Notes under the pieces: model-generated
The model's input: the letters and a program-made list of their open reading frames with translations, nothing else
Told to the model about the DNA's origin: nothing
The model's database searches: none
NCBI RefSeq assembly: GCF_018861905.1
Contig: NZ_JAHLDU010000030.1
Coordinates: 1 to 39,978, forward strand
Source of the DNA: Clostridium sp. DSM 17811
Lineage (GTDB): Bacteria > Bacillota > Clostridia > Clostridiales > Clostridiaceae
Length of the DNA stretch: 39,978 nt
Direction: 5' to 3'
Program-made: the position numbers and the translations under genes
In this document: one piece after another, positions 17,510 to 25,396 of the stretch
Layout: every line of letters begins with the position of its first letter
Numbering within the stretch: position 1 is the stretch's first letter

Positions 17510-18145
17510 ATGAATATTATAGAACTTAAGAACGTCACAAAATGTTATGGAAAAAAAATGATATTAAATAAATTTAATTTAAGTGTTAAAGCTGGTGAGA
17601 TTATTGCTATAAGGGGAGTCAGTGGAAAAGGTAAAAGTACGTTGCTTAACATAATTGGATTAATAGAGGATTTTGATGACGGTGAATTAATTATCCATGG
17701 GGTTTCAGGATTAACTCCTACAAACAAAAAAACACCAAAAATGATTCGTGAAAAAATAGGGTATTTATTTCAGAATTTTGCTTTAATAGATAGTGCTACT
17801 GTTGAGTATAACCTTAATATAGCTATGAAATATATTAAAATTAGTTCTGCGCAGAAGCATGAAAAAGTAATTAAAGCTTTAGATGATGTTGGGCTACAAG
17901 GTTATGAAAAGAGAAAAGTATATGAGTTAAGTGGAGGGGAGCAACAAAGAGTTTCAATTGCAAGAATAATGGTAAAGCCTTGTGATATTATTTTAGCTGA
18001 TGAACCCACGGGATCCCTTGATGAAGAAAATAAAAATAAGATACTAGGTTTATTAAAATGGTTAAATGAACAGGGGAAAACTATAGTTATAGTTACCCAT
18101 GATGAATCTGTAACCCATATTTGTACGAGACTAAAAGTAATTTAG
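17510..18145 (+). CDS. ABC transporter ATP-binding protein (lactococcin-972-exporter type)
   Basis: A 211-residue stand-alone ATPase. Walker A is GVSGKGKST (36-44), the Q-loop is in YLFQNFALID, the ABC signature LSGGEQQR, Walker B IILADEPTGSLD, and the H-loop VTHDES. It is MacB/LolD-like and ends soon after the H-loop, as is common for the partners of DUF1430 proteins. The start lies 4 nt after the DUF1430 stop, so the two form one operon and probably one transporter. The RBS is GGGG within the end of the preceding gene. Confidence 0.88.
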   Translation: MNIIELKNVTKCYGKKMILNKFNLSVKAGEIIAIRGVSGKGKSTLLNIIGLIEDFDDGELIIHGVSGLTPTNKKTPKMIREKIGYLFQNFALIDSATVEYNLNIAMKYIKISSAQKHEKVIKALDDVGLQGYEKRKVYELSGGEQQRVSIARIMVKPCDIILADEPTGSLDEENKNKILGLLKWLNEQGKTIVIVTHDESVTHICTRLKVI

Positions 18146-18187
18146 GCGGTTATGAAATTAAAACTAAAAAAACATGGTCACTAATAT

Positions 18188-18217
18188 TTGTTTAGTTGTA
18201 TAATAATGGTATATTAT
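18188..18217 (+). promoter_or_regulatory. Predicted promoter of the fused ABC exporter
   Basis: TTGTTT (18188-18193), an 18-bp spacer and TATTAT (18212-18217), 72 bp before the start codon. Confidence 0.45.
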
Positions 18218-18289
18218 GTGTTGAACAAGCTAGAAGAGCACTTTAACTGGGCAATATATAATCAAAAATGAATGTTTAAAGGAGATATG

Positions 18290-19924
18290 ATGGGCAAAAT
18301 AAGTAGTTTATTAAAATTAACACCGTTTATAAAAAAACATAAGTTGGTTTTTATTGCAGGAATTATAGGTATGTTATTAGGTTCAGTTATTGCTACCCCG
18401 ATTCCATATATAATAGGAATTATTATGGATAAGGTGCTAATAGCGAAAAGGGGATATAATCAGCTCTATTATTATATTGGTATAATAGCTGTATTTTATG
18501 TTTTGCGTTATTTTATTTCAATCTTTTCAAACTACATGTTTGTAAAGATTAACAATTTAGTGGTTAATGAGCTTAGATGTACTGTAATGGATAAAGTTAT
18601 GGAACTACCTATGAGTTATCTTGCAAATACTGAGAAAGGATATGTGCAGAGTCGAATAGCGGAATGTAGCACTGTGGGTAGTATATTTTCACCATCTTAT
18701 GTGGGTATAGTTTTAAGCTTAACAGATGCTGTACTTGCCTTGGTAACAATGTTTGCTATAAATTATAAACTATCTATAGTAATTCTTATTTTGACACCAT
18801 TATTTTTCTTTTCATCTAAGATGTCCATGGGTAATTTCATGAAGAATACAAAAGAAATGTTAGAATATAATGCAACGCTAAATGGAGAGTGTTTTGAAAT
18901 AATCAATGGAATTGAGGACATAAAAATACTTAATGGAAAAAATAATCATCTTAGAAAGTTTAATGATAAATTATCTAAGCTTGTAAAGAGTAGCTTAAAG
19001 CAAAGCAAATCTATGATTATATTCATGGGGAATATAACGTTTATTAATAATTTTGGATCTCTTTTGGTATTACTTATTGCAGGAATTTTGATTTTAAAGG
19101 GAGAATTTACAGTAGGATTATATACATCTTTTTCTTTATATATAACTAAGGTTTTTAGTAGCATTCAAGGAATAGGTACTATGGGAACTATGATAAAGCC
19201 AGTATGTCTAAGTATTGAGAGGGTTTACGAACTTTTAGATATGGATGACGAAAATAGTGGCAAAGACCAAAACTTAAATGAAGAAATTAAGAGTATTAAA
19301 CTTGAAAATGTGGCTTTTAAATATAAAAACAATATAAAAAATGTGCTTAATGATATAAATTTTGAAATAATTAAAGGTGAAAAAGTTCTTATTAAAGGGG
19401 AAAATGGTTCGGGTAAATCTACAATTATAAAATTACTGCTAGGCTTGTATAATCCAGTAGAGGGAAGAATATTATGCAACAATATAGATTTGTCTATGAT
19501 TAACACAAAAAGTTTAAGGGAAAGAATAGGAATTGTTTCTCAGAGTATATTTCTATTTAAGGGAACTGTTTTAGCTAATATATTGTATGGACAAACTAAA
19601 AAGAAACTTAAAGATGTGGAAGAACTTATTAAGAAATTAGGACTTCAGGAATATATTAATAGATTACCTAAAGGTTTGGACACTGAAATAACTCAAAACA
19701 ATTCTGGAATTTCAGGTGGACAAGCACAGGTTATAGCTTTCATAAGAGTTATTCTTTCTAATAAGGATGTAATAATTCTAGATGAACCAATTTCAAATGT
19801 AGATGTTGAAACAGGAGACTTAATTCTAGGTATTTTAAGGGACAAGGATTTTGATGGAACATTAATTGTTGTTTCTCACGTCATAGAAGGTATGAATTTT
19901 CTTAATAGAGTTATTGAAATATGA
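18290..19924 (+). CDS. ABC exporter, fused membrane and ATPase domains
   Basis: A 544-residue half-transporter. The start at 18290 fits AAGGAG (18279-18284); in-frame ATGs at 18272 and 18287 are upstream of or too near the site. Residues 1 to about 310 form a six-helix type 1 exporter domain. Residues about 335-544 form the ATPase, with Walker A GENGSGKST, Q-loop VSQS, signature ISGGQAQV (the usual LSGGQxQR has lost its Leu and Arg), Walker B VIILDEPISNVD, and H-loop VVSHV. The protein ends about a strand after the H-loop, shorter than most. There is no peptidase C39 domain. It could export a peptide or drug and act as a homodimer. Substrate unknown. Confidence 0.85.
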   Translation: MGKISSLLKLTPFIKKHKLVFIAGIIGMLLGSVIATPIPYIIGIIMDKVLIAKRGYNQLYYYIGIIAVFYVLRYFISIFSNYMFVKINNLVVNELRCTVMDKVMELPMSYLANTEKGYVQSRIAECSTVGSIFSPSYVGIVLSLTDAVLALVTMFAINYKLSIVILILTPLFFFSSKMSMGNFMKNTKEMLEYNATLNGECFEIINGIEDIKILNGKNNHLRKFNDKLSKLVKSSLKQSKSMIIFMGNITFINNFGSLLVLLIAGILILKGEFTVGLYTSFSLYITKVFSSIQGIGTMGTMIKPVCLSIERVYELLDMDDENSGKDQNLNEEIKSIKLENVAFKYKNNIKNVLNDINFEIIKGEKVLIKGENGSGKSTIIKLLLGLYNPVEGRILCNNIDLSMINTKSLRERIGIVSQSIFLFKGTVLANILYGQTKKKLKDVEELIKKLGLQEYINRLPKGLDTEITQNNSGISGGQAQVIAFIRVILSNKDVIILDEPISNVDVETGDLILGILRDKDFDGTLIVVSHVIEGMNFLNRVIEI

Positions 19925-19986
19925 TAATAATTTAAAATTAATAATTTATAGGTTAAATATACATATTTATTTAATTAAAACACATA

Positions 19987-20015
19987 TTGACAATGGAGGA
20001 GATTTAGAATACAAT
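19987..20015 (+). promoter_or_regulatory. Promoter of thrS
   Basis: A consensus TTGACA (19987-19992), a 17-bp spacer and TACAAT (20010-20015). Transcription would begin near 20022, just before the T-box leader. Confidence 0.75.
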
Positions 20016-20024
20016 AGTTTTAAA

Positions 20025-20275
20025 TTAAAAACTGTGACGAGGAAAAGTAAATATTATGCTGTTCTAAGAGAGAGAAACTCATCGGCTGTAAAGTTTCTTG
20101 AACAAGCAATATTGAAAACCACCTCTGAGTTGATTACTGAACTTAAGTAGGTAATTCCGCTAGCCGGCGTTAATGGTGTTGAGTGATAGAAGTGTTTTTT
20201 TATTATGCTTTTGTAATTTGGGTGGAATCGCGATAAAACTCGTCCCTTACTTTGGGACGGGTTTATTATTTTTTG
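20025..20275 (+). promoter_or_regulatory. T-box riboswitch upstream of thrS, threonine specifier
   Basis: A leader that reads uncharged tRNA-Thr. Stem I begins near 20033 (GTGACGAGGAAAAGTAAAT). The specifier is ACC (Thr) at 20118-20120, set by alignment of GAAA-ACC-ACCTCTGAG with the same place in the second leader of this window. The T-box motif TGGGTGGAATCGCG is at 20219-20232. Its bulge UGGA would pair with a tRNA 3' end having U at position 73. The antiterminator pairs GGG and GCG with CGT and CCC (20242-20246). The competing terminator pairs 20236-20246 with 20254-20264 and is followed by ATTATTTTTT. Confidence 0.92.
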
Positions 20276-20289
20276 AAGGAGGAATATTT

Positions 20290-22059
20290 ATGTTGAAAAT
20301 TGTAATGAAAGATGGCACTGTAATAAATTCTAATGAAGAAGAAGGAAGAAGGGCACTTAGACACACCGCCTCTCATATACTTGCTCAAGCAGTAAAGAGA
20401 TTATATCCAAATGCTAAATTATCTATTGGTCCTGCAATAGATAATGGATTTTATTACGATTTTGATGTAGTAGAACCTTTTACTATGGATATACTCGAAA
20501 AAATAGAAGTAGAAATGAGAAAAATAGTTAAAGAAGATTTAAGATTAGAAAGATCAGTAGTTTCTAGAAAAGAAGCTTTGAAAATCATGGAAGATAAGGG
20601 AGAAATCTATAAAATAGAACTTATTAATGATTTGCCAGAAGGAGAAGAATTAGTTTTTTTTAAGCAGGGAGATTTTATAGAGCTCTGTGCAGGGCCACAT
20701 GTGTTATCAACTTCAAAAGTAAAAGCTTTTAAACTATTATCAGTGGCAGGGGCTTACTGGAGAGGCAGCGAAAAAAATAAAATGCTTCAAAGAATATATG
20801 GAACGGCATTTGCGAGGAAAAGTGAACTTAATGAATATTTGAATATGCTTGAAGAAGCGAAGAAAAGGGATCATAGAAAACTTGGTAAAGAACTAAAATT
20901 ATTTGCTTTAATGGATGAGGGACCAGGATTCCCATTTTTTCTTCCCAATGGTGTAGTTTTAAAGAATAATTTAATTGATTACTGGAGAGAGATTCATAAA
21001 AAGGCTGGTTATGTTGAGATAGAAACTCCAATGATATTAAACAAAGAACTTTGGGAAACATCAGGGCATTGGTCTCACTATAAAAAAAATATGTATACTG
21101 TAAGTATTGATAAAGAAGAATTTGCTATAAAACCAATGAACTGCCCAGGGGGAATGCTTGTATATAAATCAGAAACTCACTCCTATAGAGATTTACCAAT
21201 AAGAGCAGGCGAACTAGGCAAGGTGCATCGTCATGAGCTATCTGGAGCATTGCACGGACTTATGAGAGTTAGAGCATTTACACAGGATGACGCTCATATA
21301 TTCATGTTACCTGGCCAGATAAAAGATGAAATAAAAGGTGTTGTAAAACTTATAGATGAAGTGTATGGAAGGTTTGGCTTTAAATATAAAGTGGAACTTT
21401 CAACAAGACCAGAAAATTCTATGGGTAGTAATGAAGAGTGGCAATTAGCAGAAAGTTCACTTCAGGGTGCCCTAGAGGAAATGAACATGGACTTTAAGAT
21501 AAATGAGGGAGATGGAGCATTCTATGGTCCTAAAATTGACTTCCATTTAGAAGATAGTATAGGAAGGGAATGGCAATGTGGAACTGTACAACTAGATTTA
21601 CAGCTTCCACAAAGATTTGACTTAAAATATATCGGCAGTGATGGAGAAAAGCATAGACCTATTGTTATACACAGAGTTATTTTTGGTAGTATAGAAAGAT
21701 TTATTGGTATTTTAATAGAACATTTTGAAGGCAAGTTTCCAATATGGCTATCTCCTGTTCAGGTTAAAATACTACCTATATCTGAGTTGTACAACAATTA
21801 TGCAGAGGTCGTAAAAAACAAGTTAGAGAAAAGTAATATTAAAGTTAGTTTAGATTGCAGGGCAGAAAAAATAGGTTATAAAGTTAGGGAGGCTAGAATC
21901 GAAAGATTGCCCTACATCATAGTTATTGGTGAAAAAGAACAAAAATCAGAGAATATATCCCTCAGAAGTAGAAAAAATGGTGATGAGGGCAACTGTTCAC
22001 TAGAGGCTTTTATTTCAAGGATTACGCAGGAGATTGAGGGTAAAATGTTAGATAATTAG
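20290..22059 (+). CDS. thrS: Threonyl-tRNA synthetase without TGS domain
   Basis: Charges tRNA-Thr. The ATG at 20290 follows GAAGGAGGA, and the T-box terminator lies just upstream, so longer in-frame starts are excluded. The protein has 589 residues against about 635-645 usually. The N-terminal TGS domain (about 60 residues) is absent, and the sequence enters almost at once into the editing domain: H25 and H29 in RHTASH, C133 and H137 in CAGPH. The class II core is intact: motif 2 around RAGELGKVHRHELSGALHGLMRVR (in two adjoining blocks), the zinc-binding C285 in NCPGGM, and motif 3 in GSIERFIGILIEH. The C-terminal anticodon-binding domain is from about 485. It may be a second, regulated ThrRS (as B. 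subtilis has thrS and thrZ), but only one copy is seen here. Confidence 0.93.
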   Translation: MLKIVMKDGTVINSNEEEGRRALRHTASHILAQAVKRLYPNAKLSIGPAIDNGFYYDFDVVEPFTMDILEKIEVEMRKIVKEDLRLERSVVSRKEALKIMEDKGEIYKIELINDLPEGEELVFFKQGDFIELCAGPHVLSTSKVKAFKLLSVAGAYWRGSEKNKMLQRIYGTAFARKSELNEYLNMLEEAKKRDHRKLGKELKLFALMDEGPGFPFFLPNGVVLKNNLIDYWREIHKKAGYVEIETPMILNKELWETSGHWSHYKKNMYTVSIDKEEFAIKPMNCPGGMLVYKSETHSYRDLPIRAGELGKVHRHELSGALHGLMRVRAFTQDDAHIFMLPGQIKDEIKGVVKLIDEVYGRFGFKYKVELSTRPENSMGSNEEWQLAESSLQGALEEMNMDFKINEGDGAFYGPKIDFHLEDSIGREWQCGTVQLDLQLPQRFDLKYIGSDGEKHRPIVIHRVIFGSIERFIGILIEHFEGKFPIWLSPVQVKILPISELYNNYAEVVKNKLEKSNIKVSLDCRAEKIGYKVREARIERLPYIIVIGEKEQKSENISLRSRKNGDEGNCSLEAFISRITQEIEGKMLDN

Positions 22060-22095
22060 TTGTATAATATGAGTTGTAAATAGGAGAAAAATCAT

Positions 22096-22126
22096 AAAAC
22101 ATAATTTTTATTTAATTATGTTTTTT
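22096..22126 (+). terminator. Terminator after thrS
   Basis: AAAACATAAT (22096-22105) pairs perfectly with ATTATGTTTT (22115-22124). The T-run extends to 22126. Confidence 0.75.
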
Positions 22127-22140
22127 CTTCCATTTTGCTA

Positions 22141-22169
22141 TTGATTTAATTTATAATAAGTAATATAAT
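22141..22169 (+). promoter_or_regulatory. Promoter of the aspartyl-tRNA synthetase leader
   Basis: TTGATT (22141-22146), a 17-bp spacer and a perfect TATAAT (22164-22169). It is placed just before the T-box leader. Confidence 0.75.
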
Positions 22170-22177
22170 GTAATAAA

Positions 22178-22433
22178 TATTCATAATTCTGTGAAGAGAA
22201 GAGTAAATGTTATCTGAGTATCTAAAGCGAGTGGGGAAGGGTGGAAGCTCCATGAGAAAAGTAATATTGAAAGACATCTCTGAGAAGTTTATCTGAAATT
22301 TAAAGTAAGATAAATCGGATTCCTCCGTTATAGGGAGTTGAGATGACGTAGTTTAATAAACTTTGTCAAAGTAGGATGGTACCGTGAAAAAAGCTTTCAC
22401 TTCTATATAAGAAGTTAAGGCTTTTATTTTTTT
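22178..22433 (+). promoter_or_regulatory. T-box riboswitch, complete first unit, aspartate specifier
   Basis: A full T-box. Stem I begins near 22190 (GTGAAGAGAAGAGTAAAT) and resembles the thrS leader. The specifier GAC (Asp) is at 22273-22275 in GAAA-GAC-ATCTCTGAG. The T-box motif AGGATGGTACCGTG is at 22373-22386, with bulge UGGU. The antiterminator pairs TAGGA with TTCTA and GTGAA with TTCAC. The terminator pairs 22389-22404 with 22410-22425 (one wobble, one mismatch), followed by seven T at 22427-22433. A second antiterminator/terminator unit follows directly. Confidence 0.9.
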
Positions 22434-22552
22434 ATTCAGAATAGGGACCATTCTGAAGGGTTCATTACTATTTTGCAAATTTTATTAAAGTAGGTTAATT
22501 AGGGTGGCACCACGAATTTCGTCCCTTGAGTTTATTACTCAAGGGACTTTTT
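22434..22552 (+). promoter_or_regulatory. Second T-box antiterminator/terminator without Stem I
   Basis: A second consensus T-box, AGGGTGGCACCACG (22501-22514). Its bulge UGGC complements a tRNA end with G73. The antiterminator pairs AGGG with CCCT and ACG with CGT. The terminator is a perfect 11-bp stem, 22521-22531 with 22537-22547, followed by five T. Only about 67 nt separate it from the first terminator, too few for a normal Stem I. That gap holds an 8-bp hairpin (22435-22442 with 22450-22457) whose 7-nt loop is AGGGACC. Confidence 0.88.
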
Positions 22553-22580
22553 AATATAAATTTTAAAGGAGAGGTTGTAT

Positions 22581-23870
22581 ATGAAAAGAGTTATGATAAA
22601 TGAAATGGATAATTTAATAGGTGGAAAAATACAAATTAAAGGTTGGGTTTATCGAGTAAGAAAATTAAAAACTATAACATTCATTATAATGAGGGATAGG
22701 ACTGGTTTTGTACAATGCATTGCAGAGAATAAGGCTATAGATATGAGTACAATAAAGTTAGAATCAGTAATATCAATCGTTGGAGAAGTAAAAGAAGATA
22801 AAAATACATTAAATCCTTATGAGATAGTAATTGAAGAATTTGAAATAATTAATAGTGTAACAGAAGAATTACCAATAGAAATAAATAAAGCTACCTTAGA
22901 CATTAACTTAGATACCATGTTAGATAATAGAGTTTTGAGCCTACGCCATGAAAAAATTAATTCAATATTTAAAATACAAAACCTGATTGTACAAGGGTTT
23001 AGAGAGTTCTTATCTAAGGAAGGTTTTACAGAGATTTTTACACCTAAAATTGTAGCTGAAGGTGCCGAGGGGGGGACTGAAGTATTTGAATTGAAATATT
23101 TTGAAAATAAAGCATACCTAGCTCAAAGTCCTCAGTTTTATAAACAGATGATGGTAGGTGCAGGATTTGAAAGAGTTTTTGAGGTTGCTCATGTATATAG
23201 GGCAGAAGAGCATAATACTAGTAGGCATCTTAATGAGTATATTAGCATGGACTGTGAGATGGGATTTATTGAGGATGAAAAAGATATTATGGATTTGGAA
23301 GAAAACTTAATAATATTTATAATAAATAAAATATCTCAAGAGGGTGAAAAATATCTAGAAATATTAAATCTAGATTTACCTAAATTAAATGCAAAAATTC
23401 CAAGAATAAAATTTAGTGAAGCATTAGAAATATTGAGCACTGAATATAATAAATCAGATTTAGATGGAGATTTAGATCCTGATGCAGAAAAATTGATTTG
23501 TAAATATTCAAAAGAGAAATTTGGGTGTGATTTTATTTTTTTAACTCATTATCCAAGAAAAAAAAGGCCAATGTATACAATGCCTTTAGGTGAAACTGAA
23601 ACACATAGCTTTGACTTATTATTTAGAGGTGTAGAAATTACAACAGGTGGTCAAAGAATTCACGACTATAACATGTTAATTGAAAATATTAAATATAAAG
23701 GATTAACACCAGAGGTTTATCACAATTACACTTCTGTTTTCAAATACGGAATGCCACCGCACGGAGGGCTTGCAATTGGACTTGAGAGAATTACAGCGCA
23801 ATTGCTAGGATTAGAAAACGTAAGAGAAGCATCATTATTTCCAAGAGATAGAACAAGATTAGCACCATAA
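22581..23870 (+). CDS. aspS: Aspartyl-tRNA synthetase, archaeal type (possibly non-discriminating)
   Basis: A 429-residue class IIb synthetase. The ATG at 22581 is chosen because AAAGGAGAGG ends 6 nt upstream; a TTG at 22575 is too near. An N-terminal OB-fold anticodon-binding domain (about 1-105: IQIKGWVYRVRKLK, FIIMRDRTGFVQ) is followed by the catalytic core. The core shows FTEIFTPKIVAEGAEGG, SPQFYKQMM, motif 2 RVFEVAHVYRAEEHNTSRHL, and motif 3 GGLAIGLERITAQLLG. FLTHYPRKKRPMYTMP and the lack of the large bacterial insertion domain mark it as the archaeal/AspRS2 type rather than standard bacterial AspS. Such enzymes often also charge tRNA-Asn, for later amidation by GatCAB. The Asp specifier in its T-box supports AspRS rather than AsnRS. 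Confidence 0.88.
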   Translation: MKRVMINEMDNLIGGKIQIKGWVYRVRKLKTITFIIMRDRTGFVQCIAENKAIDMSTIKLESVISIVGEVKEDKNTLNPYEIVIEEFEIINSVTEELPIEINKATLDINLDTMLDNRVLSLRHEKINSIFKIQNLIVQGFREFLSKEGFTEIFTPKIVAEGAEGGTEVFELKYFENKAYLAQSPQFYKQMMVGAGFERVFEVAHVYRAEEHNTSRHLNEYISMDCEMGFIEDEKDIMDLEENLIIFIINKISQEGEKYLEILNLDLPKLNAKIPRIKFSEALEILSTEYNKSDLDGDLDPDAEKLICKYSKEKFGCDFIFLTHYPRKKRPMYTMPLGETETHSFDLLFRGVEITTGGQRIHDYNMLIENIKYKGLTPEVYHNYTSVFKYGMPPHGGLAIGLERITAQLLGLENVREASLFPRDRTRLAP

Positions 23871-23887
23871 GTGGAAAGAGCGCATAG

Positions 23888-23942
23888 CCAATAACCCTTA
23901 ATATAACAGATTATATTAAGGGTTATTGGTTATTTGTGTTTT
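23888..23942 (+). terminator. Terminator after aspS
   Basis: A perfect 19-bp stem pairs 23888-23906 with 23911-23929, with a CAGA loop, followed by a T-rich stretch ending in TTTTTT. The rest of this gap, to 24171, shows no gene. Confidence 0.85.
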
Positions 23943-24171
23943 TTAAAGTATTGAGAATTTAAAACTAATTGACTATAAAAGCATATATTATTTCAATTAT
24001 CTGCTAAATTGCTTTACAAAATCATTTTGTTTCTGTATAATTCATAATCACAAACATAATTACCTAATTTTATATTTTAGAACTAATAATTTCAATATAA
24101 GTAAGTTCCAATTTATGAATGTGATTTTGATGTTTGTAATATAGTTTTTAAATTATAAGGAGATGACTAAA

Positions 24172-25221
24172 GTGGAAACTTCCCAAATCACTGTAACGGT
24201 GGTAGAAAATAAAGAATCAGTAAGAGAAATGGCTAATAAAGTAGCTGCAGGAATTGCAAATGCAGTACTTGTTATGCTTGGAATTGGACTTCTTTGTGAA
24301 ACCCTAGGAAAATTTATGCATTGGCAAGAATTTATTGGGATAGGAACGATTGCAAAATCGATGCTTGCACCTGCCCTCGGAGCTGGAGTTGCCTATCAGC
24401 TTAAGGGAAACACACTTGTTATATTTAGTGCTATGATTGCAGCTACAGTTGGAGCTAATGCAGTCCACTTTACTACTCTTGGAGTTACTTTTGTATCTGG
24501 ACAACCCATCAGTGCAGTAATAGCAGCCATTATAGCTGTATATGTAGGGAAAAAAGTAGCCGGAAAAACAAAACTTGATATGATGGCGATACCATTTTGC
24601 GCAGTTGTAGTTGGAGGTGTTGCAGGCCTTGGTCTTGCAGCTGTAGTAACACCAGCACTTAATTGGCTTAGCACTCAAATAGCATATACAATAAACATAT
24701 CTCCATTAATTGGATCAGCATTAGTTTCTCTTAGTTGGAGTATTTTATTAATGACACCTGCATCTTCTGTTGCAATTGCAATTGCACTTAAACTTGATCC
24801 GGTATCAAGTGGAGCAGCACTTATAGGATGCACCATCCAGTTTGTGGGATTTACAATAATGTCTTTTAAGGAAAATGATTCTGGAGCCAATATAGCACAA
24901 GGACTAGTAACGCCAAAAATACAATTTCCTAATGTTATAAAAAATCCGAGACTTTTAATACCTCCATTTATTGCAGCAATTATATGTGCACCTATAGCAA
25001 CAGTTTTATTTAAATTTACTACTACATATGAACTTGCAGGGCTTGGACTTAATTCATTAATTGCACCACTTAATATTTTAGCAACAAGAGGGATAAAAGG
25101 AATTTTAATTTATATATTTACTGGTATAATTTTGCCTTCAGCTATAATAATGCCTATTTATCTTGCAATGAAAAAATCAGGACTTATAAAAACTGGGGAT
25201 ATGCATATGACAATACAGTAA
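24172..25221 (+). CDS. PTS EIIC-like membrane protein (PfoR-like), orphan
   Basis: A 349-residue polytopic membrane protein with 8-10 hydrophobic segments from about residue 20. It resembles the PTS_EIIC_2 family, which includes C. perfringens PfoR, first described as a regulator of perfringolysin. Blocks include VAAGIANAVLVMLGIGLL, LAPALGAGVAYQLKG, PLIGSALVSLSWSILLMTPASS, and LDPVSSGAALIGCTIQFVGFT. GTG at 24172 is preferred: AAGGAG (24157-24162) directly abuts the ATG at 24163 but lies 9 nt from the GTG. No EIIA or EIIB domain or gene is nearby, so phosphotransfer is doubtful. Function unknown; it may be a transporter or a sensor. Confidence 0.75.
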   Translation: METSQITVTVVENKESVREMANKVAAGIANAVLVMLGIGLLCETLGKFMHWQEFIGIGTIAKSMLAPALGAGVAYQLKGNTLVIFSAMIAATVGANAVHFTTLGVTFVSGQPISAVIAAIIAVYVGKKVAGKTKLDMMAIPFCAVVVGGVAGLGLAAVVTPALNWLSTQIAYTINISPLIGSALVSLSWSILLMTPASSVAIAIALKLDPVSSGAALIGCTIQFVGFTIMSFKENDSGANIAQGLVTPKIQFPNVIKNPRLLIPPFIAAIICAPIATVLFKFTTTYELAGLGLNSLIAPLNILATRGIKGILIYIFTGIILPSAIIMPIYLAMKKSGLIKTGDMHMTIQ

Positions 25222-25396
25222 ACATTAATAAACCAGATAGGATGGTAATAGTCATTACAGTAGCAAGTATCTTTTTATTTATTGATTTTATGTTATCTAT
25301 ACCTAATATTAATGATGCAATTGTAAAGGCTACTCCAACTATCTGGCTAATTAATTCTTCTCTATTCAGAAATATGGCTTATTTTCTGTTTACACA

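Noticed and set aside
19914-20150. A 78-codon open frame overlapping the end of the ABC exporter gene
   Set aside because: It lies across the thrS promoter and T-box Stem I; its sequence is explained by the RNA leader and it lacks an RBS.
20173-20289. N-terminal extension of thrS
   Set aside because: It would be translated through the T-box antiterminator and terminator; the ATG at 20290 has a strong RBS.
24304-24678. Two reverse frames (24304-24678 and 24396-24674) opposite the PfoR-like gene
   Set aside because: Translations are low-complexity products of a membrane-protein gene read backward.
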